Shown here: piece after piece, positions 16,952-24,958 of the stretch
Position numbering within the stretch: position 1 is the stretch's first letter
Layout of the letters: every line of letters starts with the position of its first letter
Origin: UBA7236 sp044227505
Lineage (GTDB): Bacteria; Bacteroidota; Bacteroidia; Chitinophagales; BACL12
Reading direction: 5' to 3'
Assembly (NCBI GenBank): GCA_044227505.1
Contig: JBGAWP010000005.1
Coordinates: 1 to 64,000 of the forward strand
DNA: 64,000 nt
The notes under the pieces: model-generated
The model's input: only the letters and a program-made list of their open reading frames with translations
What the model was told of the DNA's origin: nothing
Database searches by the model: none
Position numbers and translations under genes: made by a program

Positions 16952-17692
16952 ATGACAGACGCCACAACACAATTTGATCAGATAGTTAAAGGTCGCCGAA
17001 GTATGCGTATTTACGATGCCGAAAAACCATTTGATTCGGGTGCTGTACATAGGAGTATACAAAGAGCATTACTCGCTCCCAACTCAAGTAATATGCAGAT
17101 GTGGGAATTCTACCATGTTAAAAGTGCAGAAAAATTAAAGGTGATCTCGAAATTTTGTATGAATCAAAGTGCAGCAAGAACGGCTCGCGAAATGGTAATT
17201 ATAGTTATTCCGAAAAAAAAATATAAACAAAGAGCGGCATCAAATTATGCTTTTCATCATGCGCGATATGATAATAAACCGGAAAAAGAATTAACTGCAA
17301 GAGAAAAACGGAGATTAAAATATTATTCCAGTCTTATGTTATTTTATTATTTTCAGGATTGGTTTGGAATTGCCGGACTCATAAGAAAATTAGTGGTAAG
17401 TATTGCTTCTTTTTGGAGACCTGTTGTTTGGCAGGTAAGCAAAAATGACCTTCGGGTGGTATGTCATAAATCTGCAGCATTAGCAGCACAAACTTTTATG
17501 TTGAGCATGAAAGCGGAAGGTTACGACACCTGTCCTATGGAAGGATTTGATTCTCATAAAGTAAAAAGGTATTTAAAATTTCCATCGTCGTATGAAATAA
17601 ATATGATCATAAGTTGTGGGCCGGGAACTGAAGAGGGGCTTTACCATGAACAATTCCGTGTTCCGGAAAAGGAAGTTATTTTCACGATCTGA
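16952..17692 (+). CDS. Nitroreductase-family flavoprotein
   Basis: A 246-residue FMN-dependent oxidoreductase of the nitroreductase fold, using NAD(P)H. The N-terminal FMN-phosphate site is KGRRSMRIYD (residues about 10-19), with the LLAPNSSNMQMWEFYHV segment next. The middle has an unusual basic insert (KKKYKQRAASNYAFHHARYDNKPE, begins KKKYKQRAAS) and a membrane-like stretch around LMLFYYFQDWFGIAGLI. The longest frame starts at TTG 16892; ATG 16952 (MTDATTQFDQIV) fits the family start. Physiological substrate unknown. Its stop is 9 bp from the convergent stop of the next gene, with no terminator visible. Confidence 0.85.
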   Translation: MTDATTQFDQIVKGRRSMRIYDAEKPFDSGAVHRSIQRALLAPNSSNMQMWEFYHVKSAEKLKVISKFCMNQSAARTAREMVIIVIPKKKYKQRAASNYAFHHARYDNKPEKELTAREKRRLKYYSSLMLFYYFQDWFGIAGLIRKLVVSIASFWRPVVWQVSKNDLRVVCHKSAALAAQTFMLSMKAEGYDTCPMEGFDSHKVKRYLKFPSSYEINMIISCGPGTEEGLYHEQFRVPEKEVIFTI

Positions 17693-17700
17693 TTATTACA

Positions 17701-18609
17701 TTACCAGCCGGTAGTAAAAATATTTTTCGCTGCTTTTAAACTGCACTTTTGATAATTACTATATGCAGTGGCCGCATTCAAAAATATTGTTTTTTCATCG
17801 TCCATATTAGCCCAGGAATTAATGATCGCATTCAGTACATAAGCTTCCGGTGCCATCAAACTTGTTGTGGTTACCAATGGATATGCGTTGAGATAATTTA
17901 GTTTTTCTTTAAAATAGGAGTGTGAGATGCATGCAATTACAACGGCGTCTTTTTGTTTTGCATTTTTATTTATATGTTCACTTACATTATTATCCATTAA
18001 ACCATTGTGGCCTGTAAAAGCAACCATATCTGTTTTGTTGAGATCAATATTCAGCTCATCATTTATTTTAACGGTCTCGCTGCGTTTTTCAGCAAGTGTA
18101 TTAAAAAAATCTTCCAGGCAAAGTTGCATTTTATCTCCTGCATATGCATCGGCAATAACAATTATTTTTGTTCCATTCACTAATGTTTTTTGAAAAACAA
18201 TGCGCTCCATTACAGTGAGCGAAGTGTCAATTTCATCTGAAATTACAGTCCAACCTGTTTTTTTAAAATGTGTTTTTAATCCATAACCGGCTCCCCAATA
18301 TAAATTTGTTTTTAGATTTTTTCCATCACCAAGGCTCGCGGAAACGGGCACAATTCCCTGATTATCATTATCACATAGTGGAACAAATACATGCGCCACC
18401 AAAGGTTGTTTGTTGAGAATTTTATTTTGGAGTTGAGCCGTTATATTATCGCGATTGAAACTGTCGAAAGGCACTTCTTCCGCAACAGGTTTATTATTAA
18501 TTATGGGAATAGTAATAATTTCAGGTTCCGGGGAAATTTCTTTTTTCTCCTGCCTACATGAAATAAATAATAAACTAATAATGAGGGTTAATGGATTTAA
18601 GATCGTCAT
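17701..18609 (-). CDS. Lipoprotein with possible clan-CD (caspase/gingipain-like) active site
   Basis: A 302-residue lipoprotein: signal peptide with lipobox (LLFISC, Cys about 18). No family recognised with certainty. Within the mature part a strand-plus-motif MVAFTGHNGLMD (about 196-207) is followed some 25 residues later by VVIACISHSYF (about 224-234). This spacing of a GHxG histidine and an AC cysteine after hydrophobic strands resembles clan CD peptidases and CHAT domains, including the serine two residues after the Cys. An earlier DAYAGDKMQLCLEDF helix fits the same fold. The active-site reading is inference. Single gene, convergent with the nitroreductase. Confidence 0.6.
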   Translation of the reverse strand: MTILNPLTLIISLLFISCRQEKKEISPEPEIITIPIINNKPVAEEVPFDSFNRDNITAQLQNKILNKQPLVAHVFVPLCDNDNQGIVPVSASLGDGKNLKTNLYWGAGYGLKTHFKKTGWTVISDEIDTSLTVMERIVFQKTLVNGTKIIVIADAYAGDKMQLCLEDFFNTLAEKRSETVKINDELNIDLNKTDMVAFTGHNGLMDNNVSEHINKNAKQKDAVVIACISHSYFKEKLNYLNAYPLVTTTSLMAPEAYVLNAIINSWANMDDEKTIFLNAATAYSNYQKCSLKAAKNIFTTGW

Positions 18610-18652
18610 AATAATTATTAAAAAACGAATTTTAATTAAATAAATTGCAAAA

Positions 18653-18683
18653 AAAATCCCGATAAAACTTACCGGGATCTTTT
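18653..18683 (-). terminator. Putative terminator downstream of the PorP-like gene
   Basis: atcccg (18656-18661) pairs with cgggat (18673-18678); flanking A and T runs extend the stem (aaaaaatcccg against cgggatctttt). It lies 23 bp after the stop at 18706 on the minus strand. Confidence 0.7.
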
Positions 18684-18705
18684 ATCAATATTTTGAAGTA
18701 ATTAA

Positions 18706-19734
18706 TTAAAATCTAGGGCAATCTATTGGTTTCATTTTAGGATTAATATCTATACAACCCCAATATATAAAGGATAATTCGATACCTCCGCGGTAATCGG
18801 TAACAGTTGATAAACCAGAAACGTTAATATCATAACTTAATCCGAAATTGATATTGTTATAATCGAGTCCGAGATTAACAATAAGTGCATCGGCAACATC
18901 TATATTATCTACTGTTCTGTAGTGTGCTCCGATGTAAACCATAGATACTCCTTTCTCCAATTGTAATCCAACATCAATACCACTGTTCATTTGTACGTTT
19001 GAACCTTCTGTTTGTTCCATGTATAAGAAGGAAGGAATTACAACAGAATTTTTCCCTACGCCAAGTTTAAATGATCCATAACCCACATAATGGGCATTTA
19101 ATTTATTTACGTTGTAGTTATAAAAGGTTTCGGTAGGTTCGGTAAGGTGAAAATAGGCTCCCCCTACTTGCATGGCGAAATTATCGCTAAAGCGGCTTCT
19201 CCAGTTTACACCGGCATTGAGGTCTAGGTAAGAAAAGTTATCATCACCATATTCTCCGCTTGGAAGTGTAGGATCTATACCATTTACTCCAATTTGGGAT
19301 TCGAATATCAATTTATTGTAATCCACGCGTTTTTGAACAAATCCGATCTGACCTCCAACGGAAAGGTAATGGTTTTCATCACCCAGCTTTTGGTGATAGG
19401 CAAATGAACCCATCATGGTAAGGTTGGTAAGAGAGCCATCACCGGAAACATCGTTATACACCATAGCGCCAACGCCAAAGATGTTTCCATTCATTTTATC
19501 TCTCCAGAGACCGGCGTCGAACGATCCAGCAAAAGTTTGATAAGATGCAGGCCCAACGGCACTTGCCCACTGATTTCTATAGTTTAACACCCCTCTGTAT
19601 GTACAGGGAGTCAAGCCGGTTAAGGCAGGATTTAGGGTCAGCGGTGACTGAGAATATTGCGAAAAATGAATATCCTGAGCTGAGGAGCTCATTACTGATG
19701 AAACAATAATTAAAGCTAAGAGAATTCTATTCAT
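18706..19734 (-). CDS. PorP/SprF-family type IX secretion membrane protein
   Basis: A 342-residue outer-membrane protein of the PorP/SprF family, which supports T9SS and surface attachment of exported adhesins. After the signal peptide it shows the family start DIHFSQYSQSPLTLNPALTG, then YRGVLNYRNQW and a series of amphipathic strands (GVGAMVYND, GYGSFKLG, NFGLSYDIN), ending in SFIYWGCI before a short tail. Length matches the family. No large adhesin is adjacent. A promoter with TTG-N20-TAACTTTG lies upstream (19760-19790) and a terminator downstream. Given its place it may help export the neighbouring sulfatases, but that is inference. Confidence 0.9.
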   Translation of the reverse strand: MNRILLALIIVSSVMSSSAQDIHFSQYSQSPLTLNPALTGLTPCTYRGVLNYRNQWASAVGPASYQTFAGSFDAGLWRDKMNGNIFGVGAMVYNDVSGDGSLTNLTMMGSFAYHQKLGDENHYLSVGGQIGFVQKRVDYNKLIFESQIGVNGIDPTLPSGEYGDDNFSYLDLNAGVNWRSRFSDNFAMQVGGAYFHLTEPTETFYNYNVNKLNAHYVGYGSFKLGVGKNSVVIPSFLYMEQTEGSNVQMNSGIDVGLQLEKGVSMVYIGAHYRTVDNIDVADALIVNLGLDYNNINFGLSYDINVSGLSTVTDYRGGIELSFIYWGCIDINPKMKPIDCPRF

Positions 19735-19759
19735 AAGGTTATTCCTGGCTTATTCAATC

Positions 19760-19790
19760 CAAAGTTACTAATTTCTTGTAATCCACACAA
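19760..19790 (-). promoter_or_regulatory. Promoter of the PorP-like gene
   Basis: On the minus strand TAACTTTG (plus 19760-19767) matches TAnnTTTG, with TTG (plus 19788-19790) about 20 bp upstream; 25 bp from the ATG at 19734. This is the best full-length Bacteroidota promoter match seen in the window. Confidence 0.6.
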
Positions 19791-19889
19791 AATTAACAAA
19801 GGAATTTGTCATTTGGATGTAAACGTTTATAGGCAAAATGGCAGTATAGCGCAAGGCACAATAATTTTAGCCGTGTGGAGAAATTAATT

Positions 19890-22427
19890 TTAATGATTTA
19901 CAAGGAAGGTTGCTTCATAATGATCGTCGCCGCTTTGCAACACAAAAACATACATTCCGGGTTTATATTCAGAAACGTCCAATGAACAAGAAAAAGCACA
20001 AGCGCTGGTGAGATATTGTTGTGTGTTCACTCTTCGGCCCGTAATATCATACACCGCGAGTGTGGCAAAATCCAATTGACCCGGGAAACTGATAAACAAC
20101 TGATTACTTGCAGGGTTCGGATAAAAGGAGATCACCTGATCGGGTATCTCGGGGAGATTGAGATTGATAGATTCAGAAAATACCTTTACACAACTGTCGT
20201 TGCCATATTCAACATAATTGGTAACAACATAGGTACCTATGGTAGTATAGGTATAATTTCCGGGAATAAGATCATCACTGGTATAACCATCACCAAAATC
20301 CCACCAGGTATCGCTGTAGATCCCGGTGATCTCGTAGTCTTGAATGCAAACTTCGAGTCCCACATTATTCATAAGATTAAAAGAAACCTCGGGTTCAAAC
20401 AGGGTATTGATGAAAAAGTATTTGAGGTCAAATCCTGCAGTAATATTATTTATGGTGTCAATAATTTCGAGATAGATCATTATTCGATAATTGGTAACAA
20501 AATCAACTTCGTTTATTAATTGCATTTCGAAGTTATATTCAGTTCCGTAATAAATATCATCCGTTAAATTATTTGTCCATTTGTAAACATAATTTACAGG
20601 AGGAGTGATAAGAATTCCCGCAGTATCATAAAGTTCAAAACCAAGTTGCAATGTATCATCATGTGCTGCGATACACGACAAGGAGTTATTTATGATATAA
20701 GGTTTAATTGTTTTTTGAAGATATAAGGCACTATCAGGTATCCACTGTTGCAAATAATGAATTACGGGTTGATAATCATCGTTATTAATTAAATTATTCC
20801 ATTCATATGGATCTGTTTCGCGATTAACACCTATTTCATATAATTCTTCCTGAAAACCTACATAGGTAGAATCACAAAACGTAGTGGCAAAAGTTCCGTC
20901 ATTATTTTCTCTGTAACGAATATAATGGAATCTATCGTTGCGCACGGAATGGTGCGGATAACAGGAACCCATGGATGTGTTTTTTTTGTAAGTGGTTAAA
21001 GAGGGGTTTTCCAATTTCATTTCCGGCTGATCTAAAATCGGAATTAAACTATGTCCGTCGAGGTAAGTTGTTCCATCAGAAAAATGCGGGTAATCCAAAC
21101 CTGCCATATCGCTAATGGTTGGAAAAAGATCGAGGAGCGATACTGTTGCATTGGAAATTTGATTTCCCGGTCTTGAGGGGTCAATTATAAGAAATGGAAT
21201 ACGAATATCCGGCTCCCATAAACTCCATTTTGTCCAGTGTCTTTTTTCACCTAAACTGTAACCATTATCGCTGATTAAAATAATGATGGTATTTTCCTTT
21301 AATTCCGGATGTGCATTTAATGCATCCATAACACGTCCTATTTGTGCATCAATAAATTGTACTGCTGCGATATAGTTTATATTATAATTTGCATTCACTG
21401 ATTCAAATAAAATTGCCTCGCGTTGTGCGTCCGTTAAACCGGCTTCAATTTCGGGCAGAGGTGATAATGCATCCACATAATCGGTAATTTGATCATACAC
21501 TTTACCATTATCCGCAAAAAATCTTCCTATTCCATCTTCGGGAAGATCATAATAATCCTGAAACATGGTGTCGGGTTGGGGTGGCATTACAATTCCATTA
21601 TAGGGAAAAGTGCCAACCGGATCATTATAGGGAATTACAAAAGGTTCTGCATATACATCTTCCAAATAATAGGGAGGATAATATTTTTCAGGAATATATC
21701 TTTGTGAATGAGGCCGGAAGAATCCCATGCCGAGAAAAAATGGTCTTCCGCAAGTATTTGCAGTACTATCAGCATACGCATTTATAAATGCAATGGCAGT
21801 ATCAGCACCCATATAATCTTCCATTAAATATTCCATGGAATCGGGAATCATTCCCCAATCAAAACCACCACCAAATGCATAAGCGCTGAATGCTTCAAGC
21901 AGGGAGTCGGAGTCTTCGAAAAAACGCATTTCACTCCACGATAATGTTCTTTCGCAAGCAGGTGTTCCCACTGTTTTATCAAAATCATTTTCATTGGGAT
22001 TATGAAACAGTTTATTTATGGCATATGTAAAATATCCGGCGGAATCTTTTAGCAATTGAGGAAAAGTAAAAACCTCTTCATTGTTTTTTTCCAAAGTAAA
22101 ATTGTCGCGGAATTTACTTTGATAATCTTCATTATTAAATACCTGCGTATACTGCAGATCTTTTCCACTGAAAAAACTTGTTCTGGAAGGACCACATCCG
22201 GCAGCACTTGCATAAGCATTTAAAAAAAGAGTTCCTTCCTCAGCAAGTGCTTTTACATTTGGAGTTTCAATTTGGGGTTGGTCGGTATATCCTTCAATAT
22301 AATCATTTAAGTCATCCACTACGATGAAAATAAAATTGGGTTGATCTGCTTGTGCTTTGCTAATTCCGGTTGCAAAAAGTAAAAACAAACAACACAAAAA
22401 ATGATATTTAATAAATTTAAAATTCAT
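19890..22427 (-). CDS. Secreted sulfatase 1, catalytic type A (iduronate-2-sulfatase-like), PKD, T9SS
   Basis: An 845-residue sulfate-ester hydrolase predicted on the cell surface. Signal peptide to about residue 26; metal-site DD at 38-39 (FIVVDDLND); formylglycine motif C78-G-P-S-R; FRPHS instead of the usual KPH near 235; second metal motif SDNGYSLGEKRHW near 395. Then a WTNN-containing beta region (about 600-660), a PKD domain with WWDFGDGY near 705 and a sorting domain starting FYPNPAS (about 765). Cys-type, so it needs FGE or anSME, neither in the window. Last gene of the downstream trio, 1 bp after sulfatase 2's stop-to-start junction. Closest catalytic relative is sulfatase 5 (30573-33095). 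Confidence 0.93.
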   Translation of the reverse strand: MNFKFIKYHFLCCLFLLFATGISKAQADQPNFIFIVVDDLNDYIEGYTDQPQIETPNVKALAEEGTLFLNAYASAAGCGPSRTSFFSGKDLQYTQVFNNEDYQSKFRDNFTLEKNNEEVFTFPQLLKDSAGYFTYAINKLFHNPNENDFDKTVGTPACERTLSWSEMRFFEDSDSLLEAFSAYAFGGGFDWGMIPDSMEYLMEDYMGADTAIAFINAYADSTANTCGRPFFLGMGFFRPHSQRYIPEKYYPPYYLEDVYAEPFVIPYNDPVGTFPYNGIVMPPQPDTMFQDYYDLPEDGIGRFFADNGKVYDQITDYVDALSPLPEIEAGLTDAQREAILFESVNANYNINYIAAVQFIDAQIGRVMDALNAHPELKENTIIILISDNGYSLGEKRHWTKWSLWEPDIRIPFLIIDPSRPGNQISNATVSLLDLFPTISDMAGLDYPHFSDGTTYLDGHSLIPILDQPEMKLENPSLTTYKKNTSMGSCYPHHSVRNDRFHYIRYRENNDGTFATTFCDSTYVGFQEELYEIGVNRETDPYEWNNLINNDDYQPVIHYLQQWIPDSALYLQKTIKPYIINNSLSCIAAHDDTLQLGFELYDTAGILITPPVNYVYKWTNNLTDDIYYGTEYNFEMQLINEVDFVTNYRIMIYLEIIDTINNITAGFDLKYFFINTLFEPEVSFNLMNNVGLEVCIQDYEITGIYSDTWWDFGDGYTSDDLIPGNYTYTTIGTYVVTNYVEYGNDSCVKVFSESINLNLPEIPDQVISFYPNPASNQLFISFPGQLDFATLAVYDITGRRVNTQQYLTSACAFSCSLDVSEYKPGMYVFVLQSGDDHYEATFLVNH

Positions 22428-22428
22428 T

Positions 22429-24951
22429 TCAACGCATAATAATTAAGGGTGAGGAGGTTGAATTTATTTCGCTGGTTATGTTAAGAATATATACACCATT
22501 TTCTATATCCTCCACATTAAAATTATAATAACTGGAACCAATATCTTCACTGAGATCAAAACGCCTGACTAATTTTCCATTTAGATCAAACATATTTAGT
22601 TCATTGCTTGATATGCCTGACTTAAGGTAAATTGTAACATTGTTATGAGCAGGATTTGGTATTATATATAAAATGTCATCCTTAAAATAATTAATGAGTG
22701 GTTTGTATATAGTTTGAGAATAACTTAGCACACAATCATTATTTCCATATTGAACATAGCAACTTATAGTATATGGTGCCGGTGTATCAAATGTTATTTC
22801 TTCCGGAATTTCATTATAAAATACACTGTCGCTATTTATCAACCACCAATAGGAATTATAGGAGCCGGTTATTTCAAACTCATTCACATAAACGAGAGGG
22901 TCAGCGGAAAGAAGTTCAAAAGACACATCCGGTGAATTTTCAGGATCAATAAAATAGTATTCCATATCGAAAGCATTTATCGAGCCTGAAGTGGTATCAA
23001 TTACCTGTAAATAAAATATAAGTTTTGAATTTGAATTAAATATTGCGTCAGGAATTTCAGAGATCAGGAAGGAAGCTGATGTAGAATTAATTGTGTCAGA
23101 GGTAAGATTATTTGTCCATATGTACAATAATTCTCCCGGTGGAGTAATAGCAACACCTGATGTATCTAATAATTCAAAGAACAGATCTATGGTATCAGTA
23201 TAACTTAGAAAACAATCCATAGGATCTTTTTTAATAAATACTGAGTACGTTTTTGTATTGAACATGGAACTATCGGGTAGCCATTGTTGTAAATATTCAA
23301 CCACCGGGTTATAATCCTCGTTATTGATAAGATTGTTCCATTCGTTGGGATCAATTTCTCTGTTGATACCAATTTCATATAATTCTTCTTCGAAATAACT
23401 ATTAACAGAATCGCAGATAGTTAGGCCTCCGCCATTAGACTGATATTTGATGTAATGAAAACGATCATTTCGAACGGAGTATTGAGGAAAACAAGCTCCT
23501 TCAGAATTAGATTCTTTTTTCACGCCCGACAAAATAGGCCGTTCCCAATGTTGAGCAGGCTCTTGTAAAAGAGAATACAATGTCTTTCCATCGAGATATT
23601 GTGTGCCATCGAGAAATGTTGGATATTCTGAACCGATAAGATCGCAAATAGTTGGAAAAAGGTCAAGCAAACTTACCGTAGTGTTACACATTTGTTTATT
23701 CGGCTCTCTTAGATCTGAAATAATGAATGGGACACGAATATCAGTTTCCCAAAGAGTGCGTTTACCCCAATGTTTTTTTTCTCCCAAACCATATCCGTTA
23801 TCACCCACTAAAATTATCACTGTATTATTATATATTTCAGGATATGATTCTAAAGAGTCTAGTAATCTTCCTATTTGTGCATCCAAATATTTTATTCCCG
23901 CAAGATAAGCCATAACACAATTTGCCCTTTTCGACCAGGAAAGTAAATCAAGTGTCAATGAATCATCGAACGCGGCATCAATAATGGGCATAGGTGAAAG
24001 GTCTTCAGCCCACTCATTAAAATTATTGTCAGCTCCTTTCACCATTCCCTGTCCCATACTATCTGTAGGTAAATTATAATAATCTGAGAATGGAATTTTG
24101 GGTTGTGGCGGCATAATTATGCCGTTTTGTGGATACGAATTTGCGGGAAAATGAAACGGGATATCAAATGGTTCCTCATAAAAATCGGCAATATATTCCG
24201 GTTTAAAATATTTTTCCGGAATGTATAATGGTTTATGCGGTTTTTTTATTCCCAGGGCAATAAAAAAGGGATTGCCACATGTAATTGTATTATCCAGTGC
24301 GAATTGTTGAATAAATTTTGTTGCGGTATCCACAGCAACATAATCCATCATGTGTTTTTCCATGGTATCGTTAATTGCTGACCATTCATTATTAAAAACA
24401 CCTTGTTCCACTAAGCCGGGTGCAATAGTTGGAGAATCGTTGTAAACAAATATTTTATTCCATGACAATTCTTTTTCACATGGTTCGGCTGTTAAAGAAT
24501 CGTATTCTTGGAAATTTTCATAACAATGAAATATTTTATTTAAGCCAAATGTAAAATATCCGAGGCTGTCTTTTAAATAACCGGGAATAGTAAAATACTC
24601 GTCATTGTTTCCGGCAGCAGTAAAATTTTGTGAAAAATTGTTGCACTTGTATCCTGCTGCGCTGTAAATATTTGTATAACTCGGATCTTTTCCTGTGAGA
24701 AAACTCGTTCTGGAAGGACAACACAATGGTGCGGAACAGAATGCATTTGTAAATAATGTCCCATTGTCTGAAATTCTACTAATATTCGGAGTTGTTGATT
24801 CCTGACTTCCTCCCATTCCTTCAATATAATCGTTGAGATCATCCACAACGATTAAAATTATATTGGGTTTTGTGTCGGCCTGAGCAAATCCATTTAGTCT
24901 TGTCAACACAAAGAACAATAAAAGGCTGATATGTGATATGTGTTTCCCCAT
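22429..24951 (-). CDS. Secreted sulfatase 2, catalytic type B, degenerate PKD, T9SS
   Basis: An 840-residue sulfatase. Signal peptide to about residue 24; VVDDLND metal motif at 36-41; C77-C-P-S-R formylglycine site; ALGIKKPHKP near 230 with the conserved Lys; GDNGYGLGEKKHW near 390. The C-terminal half has IWTNNLTSD and a PKD-like region in which the usual WDFGDG is replaced by WWLINSD, so this PKD repeat is degenerate. The sorting domain begins YIIPNPAHNN. Spaced 1 bp from sulfatase 1 and 7 bp from sulfatase 3, so the three form one operon. The catalytic half is nearest to sulfatase 4 (28022-30544). Confidence 0.93.
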   Translation of the reverse strand: MGKHISHISLLLFFVLTRLNGFAQADTKPNIILIVVDDLNDYIEGMGGSQESTTPNISRISDNGTLFTNAFCSAPLCCPSRTSFLTGKDPSYTNIYSAAGYKCNNFSQNFTAAGNNDEYFTIPGYLKDSLGYFTFGLNKIFHCYENFQEYDSLTAEPCEKELSWNKIFVYNDSPTIAPGLVEQGVFNNEWSAINDTMEKHMMDYVAVDTATKFIQQFALDNTITCGNPFFIALGIKKPHKPLYIPEKYFKPEYIADFYEEPFDIPFHFPANSYPQNGIIMPPQPKIPFSDYYNLPTDSMGQGMVKGADNNFNEWAEDLSPMPIIDAAFDDSLTLDLLSWSKRANCVMAYLAGIKYLDAQIGRLLDSLESYPEIYNNTVIILVGDNGYGLGEKKHWGKRTLWETDIRVPFIISDLREPNKQMCNTTVSLLDLFPTICDLIGSEYPTFLDGTQYLDGKTLYSLLQEPAQHWERPILSGVKKESNSEGACFPQYSVRNDRFHYIKYQSNGGGLTICDSVNSYFEEELYEIGINREIDPNEWNNLINNEDYNPVVEYLQQWLPDSSMFNTKTYSVFIKKDPMDCFLSYTDTIDLFFELLDTSGVAITPPGELLYIWTNNLTSDTINSTSASFLISEIPDAIFNSNSKLIFYLQVIDTTSGSINAFDMEYYFIDPENSPDVSFELLSADPLVYVNEFEITGSYNSYWWLINSDSVFYNEIPEEITFDTPAPYTISCYVQYGNNDCVLSYSQTIYKPLINYFKDDILYIIPNPAHNNVTIYLKSGISSNELNMFDLNGKLVRRFDLSEDIGSSYYNFNVEDIENGVYILNITSEINSTSSPLIIMR

Positions 24952-24958
24952 TTGGATC

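Noticed and set aside
20016..20519. 167-residue plus-strand frame within the first sulfatase
   Set aside because: Antisense to a clear CDS; no domain and no promoter.
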